NCBI RefSeq assembly: GCF_012767755.2
Contig: NZ_AP023189.1
Location: 3,102,001 to 3,166,000 of the forward strand
Length of the DNA stretch: 64,000 bases
Source: Pseudomonas tohonis
Lineage (GTDB): Bacteria > Pseudomonadota > Gammaproteobacteria > Pseudomonadales > Pseudomonadaceae
Reading direction: 5' to 3'
Numbering within the stretch: position 1 is the stretch's first letter; every line of letters begins with the position of its first letter. Shown here in pieces: positions 27,039-34,972 of the stretch. The position numbers and the translations under genes were made by a program. The notes beneath the pieces were generated by a model that was not told the origin of the DNA, searched no databases, and was given only the letters and a program-made list of their open reading frames with translations.

Positions 27039-28655
27039 ATGGAGCCGTTACCTACAACAAGAAACTGCGATGTGATCATCGTCGGCCTCGGCCCCACCGG
27101 GGCCGTTCTCGCCAATCTGCTGGGCCAGCAGGGCTGGTCCGTGGTTGGCGTCGAGCGGGACGAGGACCTGTACTACGCGCCCCGCGCCGTGCACTTCGAC
27201 GACGAGATCATGCGGGTCTTCCAGTACGCCGGCCTGGCCACCGATATCGGTCGCACCAGCGAGGCCTTCACCGACATGGAGATCCATCTCAAGCCCCGGG
27301 GTACGCCGGTGAGCCGCTCGAAGATCGGCTCCCAGGACCGCCGCTACGGCCACCCCGGTGCCTGGTGGTTCCACCAGCCGACCCTGGAGAAGCATTTCCA
27401 TGACGGCCTCAAGCGCTACGCCAGCGTCACCGCGCTCTACGGCCACAACGTCACCGCCATCAGCCAGGACGCCGACTCGGTGGTGGCGACGACGCAGGGG
27501 CGCGATGGGCGCACCGAGCGCATCCGTGGCCGCTACCTGATCGGTTGCGATGGCGGCCGCAGCTTCGTGCGCAAGGAGGCGAAGATCACCCTGGAGTCGG
27601 CCGACTTCGACGAGGCCTGGGTGGTGGTGGATACCAAGACCCGCTCCGGGGAGAAGGACGCCAGCCTGCCGGCCAACCATTCGCAGACCTGCAACCCGCG
27701 CCAGCCGGTGACCTACGTGCCGATGGCCGGGCCCTACTACGAGTGGCAGTTCATGGTGATGGGCGGGCGCAGCGAGCGCGAAGCCACCGACCCGATGTAC
27801 GTGCGCCAGCAGCTGCGCGACTTCGTCGACCTCGACCGCATCGAGATCACCCGCATCGCCTACTACAAGTTCCATGGCCTGTGGGCGAAGCAGTGGCGCA
27901 ACGGGCGGATCATCCTGGCCGGCGACTCCGCCCACCAGATGCCGCCCTTCCTCGGCCAGGGCATGTGCTCCGGCGTGCGCGACGCCCACAGCCTGTGCTG
28001 GCGCCTGGACCTGGTGCTGGGCGGCAAGGCCGATGCGCGGCTGTTCGACGACTACGTCAGTGAGCGCAGCGCCCATGTGCAGGAAATCATCAATGGCGCG
28101 ATGCTCCTGGGCAACGTGATCCAGACCCGCAGCCGCCTGGTGGCCTTCCTGCGCGACAACCTGCTGTTCCGCCTCGCGGGGCGCATCCCGGCGGCCAATC
28201 GCGCGCTGAACGAGTTGGCCAACCGCAAGAAACCGCTGGCGGGTGGCTTCATCGGCTGCAACCACCGCCTGGCCGGGCACCTGGCGATCCAGCCACGGAT
28301 CACGCTCGCCAATGGCCGCGAGGCGCTGCTCGACGACGCCCTCGGCCTGGGCTTCGCGGTGCTCGCCCGGCAGGGCGCGCTGTCGGCCAGCTCCGAGGCC
28401 CTGCAGCACCTGGCCGGCCTGGTGCCGCTGCGCGTCCTGGAGTTTTCGGCAGAAGGCGGCGATGGCCTGGGTGACCACACCGGTGCCTTGCAGCGCTGGT
28501 TCGACCAGCAGCGCCTGGACTTCGTGCTGATCCGCCCGGACCGCTACGTCTTCGACGGCGGCAGGAGCGGCGACCTGGACCGGGTTGCTCGCCACTTCGG
28601 CACCCTGTTCCCCACCGTCAAACCCCAGCAGGCCCGCCTCGGAGTCGCAGCATGA
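27039..28655 (+). CDS. FAD-dependent aromatic hydroxylase (MhpA/PheA-like), copy 1
   Basis: The 538-residue protein starts at ATG 27039 (GGAGG upstream); the open frame before it contains the operator and is not coding. It has the flavoprotein hydroxylase signatures: DVIIVGLGPTGAVLANLL (FAD Rossmann), RYLIGCDGGRSFVRK (DG motif) and ILAGDSAHQMPPFLGQGM (GD motif). Relatives hydroxylate phenolic acids such as 3-(3-hydroxyphenyl)propionate with NADH and oxygen. It overlaps the next hydroxylase gene by ATGA, so the two are translated together. It opens the rightward operon controlled by the palindromic operator. The substrate is not known. Confidence 0.9.
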   Translation: MEPLPTTRNCDVIIVGLGPTGAVLANLLGQQGWSVVGVERDEDLYYAPRAVHFDDEIMRVFQYAGLATDIGRTSEAFTDMEIHLKPRGTPVSRSKIGSQDRRYGHPGAWWFHQPTLEKHFHDGLKRYASVTALYGHNVTAISQDADSVVATTQGRDGRTERIRGRYLIGCDGGRSFVRKEAKITLESADFDEAWVVVDTKTRSGEKDASLPANHSQTCNPRQPVTYVPMAGPYYEWQFMVMGGRSEREATDPMYVRQQLRDFVDLDRIEITRIAYYKFHGLWAKQWRNGRIILAGDSAHQMPPFLGQGMCSGVRDAHSLCWRLDLVLGGKADARLFDDYVSERSAHVQEIINGAMLLGNVIQTRSRLVAFLRDNLLFRLAGRIPAANRALNELANRKKPLAGGFIGCNHRLAGHLAIQPRITLANGREALLDDALGLGFAVLARQGALSASSEALQHLAGLVPLRVLEFSAEGGDGLGDHTGALQRWFDQQRLDFVLIRPDRYVFDGGRSGDLDRVARHFGTLFPTVKPQQARLGVAA

Positions 28656-30298
28656 TCGACGTACCCGTTCTGATTTCCGGCGGCGGCCCGGTGGGCCTGA
28701 CCCTGGCCCTCGCCCTCAGCCGCCTGGGCATCCGCTCGCTGCTGATCAACGACCGCCAGGAAACCACCCGCCATCCCAAGCTCGACGTGGTGAACTGCCG
28801 CTCGATGGAGATCTTCCGCCAGCTCGGCCTGGCGCAGAAGATCCGCGCGGCCGGCAACCCGACCCACGCCAACCAGTACTCGGCCATGGCGGCCTCGGCC
28901 AGCGGGCCCTTCTACACGGTGATGCGCGACCGCCACCTGATCTACCAGCCGGTGGACCGCGCCGAGGCGGTGATCCGCGCGTGCGACGACGGCAGCCTGC
29001 CGCTGGAATCGATGCAGCGCATCGCGCAGATGAACCTGGAGCCGGTGCTGCTGGCCGAAGCCCAGGCCGACCCGAACATCGAGGTGCGCTTCGGCTGGCG
29101 CCTCTACGGCTTCGAGCAGGGCAGCACCGGCGTCATCGCCATGGCCCAGCAGGTGGACAGCGGCGAGACGCTGCAGGTGTTCGCCCAGTACCTGATCGGT
29201 TGCGACGGGCCCAACAGCCGCGTGCGCAACTTCCTCAACATCGACTACGACGGCACGCGCGACCTGGTGGGCGAGCTGTTCATCATCCACCTGCGTTCCG
29301 ACGAGATCGCCGCGCTCTACCCCGACAACCAGCCTTACTGGCACACCTGGCTGACCCGCCCGGGCTATGGCGGCCTGCTGGTCTCGCCGGATGCGGGGCG
29401 CAACGACTACGTGCTGCACCGGCCCTTCGCGCCGAGGCCGGGGGAGACGCTGGAGAGCGTGATCGACGCCGCGCTGGGGCAGAAGCTCAAGTACCAGATC
29501 GTCCAGTCCGGCCCCTGGCGCCCGCAGTTTCTGGTGGCCCGTTCCTTCGGCCGGCAGCGGGTGTTCATCGCCGGCGACGCCACCCACCAGTTCATGCCCA
29601 CCGGCGGCCTGGGCATGAACACCGGGGTGACCGAGGCGCACAACCTGGCCTGGAAGCTCGCCGCCTGCCTGCAGGGTTGGGGCGGCGCCAAGCTGCTGGA
29701 GAGCTACGAGGCGGAGCGCCTGCCGGTGGCCCGGCGCAACCGCGACCACGTGAAGAAGTGTGCGGCCGGTGCCTTCGAGGCGCAGTTCGAGGTCAGCGAG
29801 GCGCTGCTCGATGAGGGCCCGGCGGGCGAGCAGGCGCGGGCCTCCATCGCCCGGGCCTTCGAAGCCAAGGTGTCGCGCATGTACGAATCCCTCGGCGTGG
29901 AGATCGGCTACCGCTACCACGGCTCGCCGGTGATGGCCGTCGATACCGAGGCGGAGCCCGAGTACGACGAGCTGCACTACCGGCCGACCACCTGGACCGG
30001 CTCGCGCCTGCCCAGTGCCTTCCGCGCCGACGGCACGGCGGTGTTCGACCAGCTCGGCTACGACCGCTTCACCCTGCTGGCGCTGGGTGCCGATGAGGGC
30101 GAGATCGCCGCCCTGTGCGAGGCCGCCGCCGAGTGCCGCGTGCCGCTGGCCGTGCTGAGGCTCGACGAGCCGCACCTGGCCAGGCTCTACCCGCGTCGGC
30201 TGCTGCTGGTGCGCCCGGACCAGCATGTGTGCTGGCGCGGCGACAGCCTGCCGGACGATTGCCACCGCCTGTTCAACCTGATCCGTGGAGCGCGCTGA
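28652..30298 (+). CDS. FAD-dependent aromatic hydroxylase (MhpA/PheA-like), copy 2
   Basis: The 548-residue protein shows VLISGGGPVGLTLALALS, YLIGCDGPNSRVRNFL and VFIAGDATHQFMPTGGLGMN, the three class A flavin hydroxylase motifs. It is clearly divergent from copy 1, so they are not a recent duplication and may act on different intermediates or on different ring positions. The C-terminal thioredoxin-like part ends in LPDDCHRLFNLIRGAR. The start overlaps the preceding stop by ATGA. The two hydroxylases in tandem suggest successive hydroxylations before ring cleavage. Confidence 0.9.
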   Translation: MIDVPVLISGGGPVGLTLALALSRLGIRSLLINDRQETTRHPKLDVVNCRSMEIFRQLGLAQKIRAAGNPTHANQYSAMAASASGPFYTVMRDRHLIYQPVDRAEAVIRACDDGSLPLESMQRIAQMNLEPVLLAEAQADPNIEVRFGWRLYGFEQGSTGVIAMAQQVDSGETLQVFAQYLIGCDGPNSRVRNFLNIDYDGTRDLVGELFIIHLRSDEIAALYPDNQPYWHTWLTRPGYGGLLVSPDAGRNDYVLHRPFAPRPGETLESVIDAALGQKLKYQIVQSGPWRPQFLVARSFGRQRVFIAGDATHQFMPTGGLGMNTGVTEAHNLAWKLAACLQGWGGAKLLESYEAERLPVARRNRDHVKKCAAGAFEAQFEVSEALLDEGPAGEQARASIARAFEAKVSRMYESLGVEIGYRYHGSPVMAVDTEAEPEYDELHYRPTTWTGSRLPSAFRADGTAVFDQLGYDRFTLLALGADEGEIAALCEAAAECRVPLAVLRLDEPHLARLYPRRLLLVRPDQHVCWRGDSLPDDCHRLFNLIRGAR

Positions 30299-30299
30299 G

Positions 30300-30680
30300 A
30301 TGCCGACCTTTATCGACACGCTGAAGCTGCGCCTGCTGCTGGCGGCGTCCATGCCCCTGATGCGCCGTGCCGAGGCGCGCTCGGAACGCTTCAGGGCGAT
30401 GCTCCACGAGGAGTCCTTCGTGCTGCAGATCCGCACCCGCGACGGTGCCGGTGGCTACTACGAGCTGCGCGACGGCACCCTGCGCCTGCGCGGCGGCATC
30501 CACGCGCGCCCCGACCTGACCCAGCACTGGGAGCGCAGCCGCGACGCCGTGAAGGTGATGCTGAGCCGCGACGAGACCGACATGCTGCGCGCCGTCGAGG
30601 CGGGGCAGTGCCGCATGCAGGGGCGCTTCGCCGTAGCCCTGTGGTTCAACGAGGCGATGAAGATCGCCCGTCCGCACTGA
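30300..30680 (+). CDS. Small SCP2-like protein
   Basis: The 126-residue product begins one base after the second hydroxylase gene, with GGAG 9 bases before the ATG. Its alternating pattern (EESFVLQIRTRDGAGGYYEL to GRFAVALWFNEAMKIAR) resembles the SCP2 sterol-carrier fold, a lipid- or hydrophobic-ligand-binding module. No catalytic residues are evident. Its place between hydroxylases and decarboxylase-like genes suggests that it binds or presents a hydrophobic intermediate. The family call is tentative. Confidence 0.6.
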   Translation: MPTFIDTLKLRLLLAASMPLMRRAEARSERFRAMLHEESFVLQIRTRDGAGGYYELRDGTLRLRGGIHARPDLTQHWERSRDAVKVMLSRDETDMLRAVEAGQCRMQGRFAVALWFNEAMKIARPH

Positions 30681-30706
30681 CCGGCCAACCGACAAGGACA
30701 ATAACG

Positions 30707-31780
30707 ATGAGCATCAAGCAAGGCCGCCTCGACGTGCACCACCACATCATCCCGCCGGCGTTCGTCGAGACCATGCAGCGCAAGGGCCTGGACAAGGTCG
30801 CCGGCGCGCCGCTGCCGCACTGGAGCCCGGAGAAGTCCATCGAGGTGATGGACATGAACGGCATCCAGCGGGCGATCACCTCGCTGTCGGCGCCGGGCGT
30901 GCACTTCGGCGACGGCGTCGCCCAGGCCAGCGACCTGGCGCGGCGCTGCAACGAGTTCGCCGCGCGCATGCGTGACGACTTCCCCGGGCGCTTCGGCAAC
31001 TTCGCCGTGCTGCCCACGCCCTTCACCGAGGCCGCGTGTGCCGAGGCGATCCATGCCCTCGATGTACTCGGCGCCGAAGGGATCGTGCTGCTGGGCAGCA
31101 CCGATGGGGTGTTCCTCGGCGACCCGCGCTTCGACGAGCTGATGGCCGAGCTGGACCGGCGCCAGGCGGTGGTCTTCGTGCACCCGAACATGCACGCCAC
31201 CAGCGAACAGATCGGCTTTCAGGCGCCGGGGTTCCTCATCGAATTCCTCTGCGACACCACCCGCGCGGCGGTGAACCTGATCCTCACCGGCACCCTGGAG
31301 AAGTACCCGCACATCCGCTGGATACTGGCCCACGCCGGCGGCTTCCTGCCCTATGTCGCCTGGCGCGTGTCCCTGGCCAACGCGCTGCCGGAGTACCGCG
31401 AGAAGGCGCCGCAGGGCGTGCTCACCTATGTGCGCCGCTTCTACTTCGACACCGCGCTGTCGCCCTCGCGCTTCAGCATGGCGGCGCTGAAGGAGCTGGT
31501 GGAGCCCTCGCACATCCTCTTCGGCAGCGATTTCCCCTTCGCCCCGGCGCCGGCCACCGCACTGCAATGCCAGACCCTGGAAGAATCCGCCTTCTGGCCG
31601 GACGAGGTGCTCTACGGCATCAACCGGGGCCATGCCCTGAGCCTGTTCCCGCAGTTCCGCCAGGGCGACGAGGCGGTGGTGCCGGCGCCCATCTACGAGG
31701 GCGAGTCCTTCTCCAGCCGGATGAAGCGCAGCCTCACCCGGCCGGTGGGGGCGCTCGCCGAACGCATCCGCAACCGCTGA
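30707..31780 (+). CDS. ACMSD/6-MSA decarboxylase-like amidohydrolase, cytosolic copy
   Basis: The 357-residue enzyme belongs to the amidohydrolase-2 (ACMSD) branch. Metal ligands are His11 and His13 (LDVHHHIIP), His159 (VFVHPNMH) and Asp275 (FGSDFPFAP); His209 (WILAHAGG) corresponds to the catalytic His of ACMSD. Relatives decarboxylate aminocarboxymuconate semialdehyde, 6-methylsalicylate, gamma-resorcylate or orsellinate. The start has AAGGA upstream. It has no signal peptide. A closely similar but exported paralogue follows. A non-oxidative decarboxylation in aromatic breakdown is the most likely function. Confidence 0.88.
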   Translation: MSIKQGRLDVHHHIIPPAFVETMQRKGLDKVAGAPLPHWSPEKSIEVMDMNGIQRAITSLSAPGVHFGDGVAQASDLARRCNEFAARMRDDFPGRFGNFAVLPTPFTEAACAEAIHALDVLGAEGIVLLGSTDGVFLGDPRFDELMAELDRRQAVVFVHPNMHATSEQIGFQAPGFLIEFLCDTTRAAVNLILTGTLEKYPHIRWILAHAGGFLPYVAWRVSLANALPEYREKAPQGVLTYVRRFYFDTALSPSRFSMAALKELVEPSHILFGSDFPFAPAPATALQCQTLEESAFWPDEVLYGINRGHALSLFPQFRQGDEAVVPAPIYEGESFSSRMKRSLTRPVGALAERIRNR

Positions 31781-31812
31781 GCCCCGCCCGCCCATCACGA
31801 CAAGAGACCGCT

Positions 31813-33012
31813 ATGAACCGCCGAACTTTCGTCGCCGGTGCCGGCATGCTGGCCGGCGCCTCGCTGCTCGCAACGGGCGCGCCGCCCCTGTCGCCGCCCG
31901 CCCTGGCCGCCGATGCCCGGGTCGATGTCGACTCGCCGCTGCCCGCACGGGCCGCGACCGGGCGCATCGATGTGCACCATCACTTCCTGCCACCGGCTCA
32001 CGCCGAGGCGTTGCAGCGCCGGGGCCTGGCGCGCTTCGCCGGGCAGGCCATCGCCCCCTGGACGGCCGAGGGCGCCCTGGCGCTGATGGACGCCCAGGGC
32101 ATTCAGGCGGCGATCCTGTCGCTGAGCGCCCCCGGCGTGCACTTCGGTGATGACACGGCCGCCGCGACCCTGGCGCGCCGCTGCAACGAACAGGCGGCCG
32201 AGCTGGCCGTCCGCCATCCCGGGCGTTTCGGCAGCTTCGCCGTGCTGCCATTGCCGGCCACCGAGCTCGCCTGCAAGGAGGCCGTGCATGCCCTGGACAC
32301 CCTGGCCGCCGATGGCGTGATGCTGCTGGCCAGCGTCGACGGGCAGTTCCTCGGCGACCCGCGCTTCGACGAGCTGATGGCGGAGCTGGACCGGCGCCAC
32401 GCGCGGGTCTTCGTCCATCCCAACCAGCACATCAGCAGCACCACCCTGGGCCTCGGCACACCCGGCCACCTGCTGGAGTTCGCCTGCGACACCTCGCGGG
32501 CGGCGGTGAACCTGATTCTCGGCGGCACCCTGGAGCGCTACCCGCGCATCGACTGGATTCTCGCCAATGGCGGCGGCTTCCTGCCCTATGTCGCCTGGCG
32601 CGTGTCCCTGGCCAATGCCCTGCCGGAGTTCGCCGACAGCGCGCCCCAGGGCGTGCTGAGCTACCTGCGGCGCTTCTATTTCGACACCGCGCTGGCGGCC
32701 GCGAGCCCGTCCATGGCGGTGCTGCGCGAGCTGGTGGAGCCTACGCACATCCTCTTCGGCAGCGATTACCCGCAGGCGCCGGCCGAGCTGGTGGCCACCC
32801 AGGTGCAGCTACTGGCCGGCTCCGGACTCTGGTCCCCCACACTGAAATCCGGTATCGGCCGAGGCCATGCCTTGAGCCTGTTCCCACGCTTCGCGGCAGC
32901 CGGCGAGGGCGTGGTCGCGGCGCCGGTCAACCAATCCGAATCCTCCCTGCAGTGGCTGGGGCGGAACCTGAAGAAACCCATCGGCGCCCTGGCGCAGCAC
33001 CTCAAGGACTGA
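31813..33012 (+). CDS. ACMSD-like amidohydrolase with Tat signal and altered active site
   Basis: The 399-residue protein is a paralogue of the preceding gene but starts with a twin-arginine signal (MNRRTFVAGAGMLAGASLLA, then PALAA), so it should be exported folded to the periplasm. The metal-binding His55/His57 (DVHHHFLP), His202 (VFVHPNQ) and Asp318 (FGSDYP) remain. The His that is catalytic in ACMSD is replaced: the motif is WILANGGG (Asn252) instead of WILAHAGG. Activity may therefore be altered or lost. Periplasmic location and this change suggest a different job from the cytosolic copy, such as ligand binding or a different hydrolysis. It is in the same operon with a 32-bp gap. Confidence 0.85.
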   Translation: MNRRTFVAGAGMLAGASLLATGAPPLSPPALAADARVDVDSPLPARAATGRIDVHHHFLPPAHAEALQRRGLARFAGQAIAPWTAEGALALMDAQGIQAAILSLSAPGVHFGDDTAAATLARRCNEQAAELAVRHPGRFGSFAVLPLPATELACKEAVHALDTLAADGVMLLASVDGQFLGDPRFDELMAELDRRHARVFVHPNQHISSTTLGLGTPGHLLEFACDTSRAAVNLILGGTLERYPRIDWILANGGGFLPYVAWRVSLANALPEFADSAPQGVLSYLRRFYFDTALAAASPSMAVLRELVEPTHILFGSDYPQAPAELVATQVQLLAGSGLWSPTLKSGIGRGHALSLFPRFAAAGEGVVAAPVNQSESSLQWLGRNLKKPIGALAQHLKD

Positions 33013-33018
33013 CCGACC

Positions 33019-34254
33019 ATGAGCACTTCGCGACTGTTCCAACCCCTGCGCCTGCCCAACGGCGCGGTGATCCCCAACCGCATCGCCAAGGCGGCGATGG
33101 AGGAGAACCTGGCCGATGCCGACCATGCGCCCGGCGAGGCGCTGCTGCGCCTGTACGGCGCCTGGGCCGATGGCGGTGCGGGTCTGATCATCACCGGCAA
33201 CGTGATGGTCGACCGCCATGCGCTGACCGGCCCCGCCGGGGTGGTGCTGGAGGACGACCGCCACCTGGCGCGCTTCCGTGCCTGGGCCCAGGCCTGCCGG
33301 CGCAACGGCGCCCAGGCCTGGATGCAGATCAACCACCCGGGCCGCCAGTTGATGGCCGCCATGGGCCAGCAGGCCCTGGCGCCGTCGGCCATCGCGGTGG
33401 ACATCCCCGGGCTGGCCAAGGTGTTCGCCCAGCCACGCGCCTTGAGCGAGCCGGAGATCGAAGGCCTGATCGCACGCTACGCGCGCACCGCCGAGCTGGC
33501 CGAGCGCGCGGGCTTCACCGGGGTGCAGGTGCATGCCGCCCACGGCTACCTGTTCAGCCAGTTCCTCTCGCCGCTGAGCAACCGGCGCGAGGATGCGTGG
33601 GGCGGCAGCCTGGAGAATCGCGCGCGCATCCTGCTGCGCACCGTGGATGCGGTGCGGGCACGGGTAGCCCCCGAGTTCTGCGTGGCGGTGAAGCTGAATT
33701 CGGCGGACTTCCAGCGCGGCGGCTTCGAGGCCGAGGACGCCATGCGGGTGGTGGCCATGCTCGGAGGCCGTGGCGTCGACCTGATCGAGCTTTCGGGCGG
33801 CAGCTACGAGAGCCCGGCGATGCAGGGGCAGACGCGCGACGGTCGCACCCTGGCGAGGGAGGCCTACTTCCTCGAGTTCGCCGAACGCATCGGCCGGGTC
33901 GCGTCGATGCCGGTGATGGTCACCGGTGGCGTGCGTCGCAAGGCCGTGGCGGAGCGGGTGGTGGAGGGGCAGGTGGCGATGGTGGGCATGGCCACGGCGA
34001 TGGCCATCGACCCGGCGCTGCCCCGGCACTGGCGCGGTGGCGGCGAGCGGGCGGTGGAGCCGATCCAGGTGCCCTGGAAGAACAAGGCCTTCGCCTCGGT
34101 GGCGAGCATGTCGGTGGTCAAGCGCCAGTTGCGCCTGCTGAGCCAGGGACGGGCGACCCGGCCTGGCGTGTCGCCGCTGCTGGCACTGATCGCCAACCAG
34201 GTGAAGACGCACCTGCAGACGGGGCGCTACCGCAAGTGGGTGGCGCGGGGCTGA
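33019..34254 (+). CDS. Old Yellow Enzyme-family NADH:flavin oxidoreductase
   Basis: The 411-residue FMN enzyme has the OYE/2,4-dienoyl-CoA reductase barrel pattern: FQPLRLPNGAVIPNRIAKAA, AWMQINHPGRQL, GVQVHAAHGYLFSQFLSP and NRREDAWGGSLENRAR. HAAHGY holds the usual active-site histidines. Relatives reduce activated C=C bonds. There is no C-terminal ferredoxin-reductase extension. It starts 6 bp after the exported amidohydrolase gene and closes the operon, ending 4 bp before a convergent TetR gene. In this setting it may reduce an unsaturated cyclic ketone or ring-cleavage product. Confidence 0.9.
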   Translation: MSTSRLFQPLRLPNGAVIPNRIAKAAMEENLADADHAPGEALLRLYGAWADGGAGLIITGNVMVDRHALTGPAGVVLEDDRHLARFRAWAQACRRNGAQAWMQINHPGRQLMAAMGQQALAPSAIAVDIPGLAKVFAQPRALSEPEIEGLIARYARTAELAERAGFTGVQVHAAHGYLFSQFLSPLSNRREDAWGGSLENRARILLRTVDAVRARVAPEFCVAVKLNSADFQRGGFEAEDAMRVVAMLGGRGVDLIELSGGSYESPAMQGQTRDGRTLAREAYFLEFAERIGRVASMPVMVTGGVRRKAVAERVVEGQVAMVGMATAMAIDPALPRHWRGGGERAVEPIQVPWKNKAFASVASMSVVKRQLRLLSQGRATRPGVSPLLALIANQVKTHLQTGRYRKWVARG

Positions 34255-34258
34255 GGGT

Positions 34259-34909
34259 TCAGGCCGGCTCGGGCAGCGGCTTCTGCGCGAGCTTGCGGGC
34301 CCGAGCGGGCGTGGCGCCGAGGGCCTTGAGAATCATCTCGGCGACGACCTGGTCCTGGCCGTCGAGGGCGCGACCTTCCACTGCCGCGCGCATGGCGCCC
34401 AGGGTGCAGGAGACCACCAGGTCCAGGGCGATGGATTCCTCCGCGTAGGCCAGGGCACCTTCCTCCAGGCCACCGCGCAGGTCGGCGAGCACATAGAGGG
34501 CCAGCTTGGAGCGGATGGCCTGGTCGAAATGCACCACGCGGATCACTGCGCTGGCCCATTGCGGCTCCTCGCTGGCGCGCCGGACGAACATGCGCACACC
34601 GATGGCCAGGCGCTGGGCGCCGCTGGCGATACCGGCGCTGCGGGCGGAGATGGTCTCGGAGAACTCCGCGGCCAGCTCCATGCCCACCGCTTCGACCACC
34701 TCGTCACGCGTGCGGAAGTAGTTGTAGATGGTGCCGCTGGAGACTTCCGCCTCTTCCGCCAGCTCCAGCAGCGCCACCTCGCCGATCTCCTTGCGGGCAT
34801 AGAGGCGCAGGGCTGCATCGAGCAGGCCCTGGCGGGTGCGTTCGCGTTTCTTGTGGCCGCGGGTCAGGGGGAGGGCGGTGGGGGTCTGCGCTGAATCGGC
34901 CTTGCTCAT
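34259..34909 (-). CDS. TetR-family regulator, second of the cluster
   Basis: The 216-residue protein has a TetR helix-turn-helix (VALLELAEEAEVSSGTIYNYF) after a basic N-terminus (RGHKKRERTRQGLL). The C-terminal domain shares the pattern RMFVRRASEEPQWASAVIR with the other TetR of this cluster (RFFIRRTHEEPHWGAFINR), so the two are related. It lies downstream of the third hydroxylase gene on the same strand and has its own short motif upstream (TCTCAATATTGA). That motif recurs before the hydroxylase/PhyH pair, pointing to autoregulation and control of those genes. Confidence 0.9.
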   Translation of the reverse strand: MSKADSAQTPTALPLTRGHKKRERTRQGLLDAALRLYARKEIGEVALLELAEEAEVSSGTIYNYFRTRDEVVEAVGMELAAEFSETISARSAGIASGAQRLAIGVRMFVRRASEEPQWASAVIRVVHFDQAIRSKLALYVLADLRGGLEEGALAYAEESIALDLVVSCTLGAMRAAVEGRALDGQDQVVAEMILKALGATPARARKLAQKPLPEPA

Positions 34910-34952
34910 GGGGGACCTCGGGGTGGAGAGGTCCCGATCATAGTTAAAGCCC

Positions 34953-34964
34953 TCTCAATATTGA
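34953..34964. promoter_or_regulatory. Candidate operator of the second TetR, site 1
   Basis: TCTCAATATTGA contains the perfect 10-bp palindrome TCAATATTGA. It lies 44 bp upstream of the second TetR gene, and 10 of its bases (CTCAATATTG) recur before the divergent pair at 36.6 kb. Confidence 0.5.
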
Positions 34965-34972
34965 AGGTTGGT

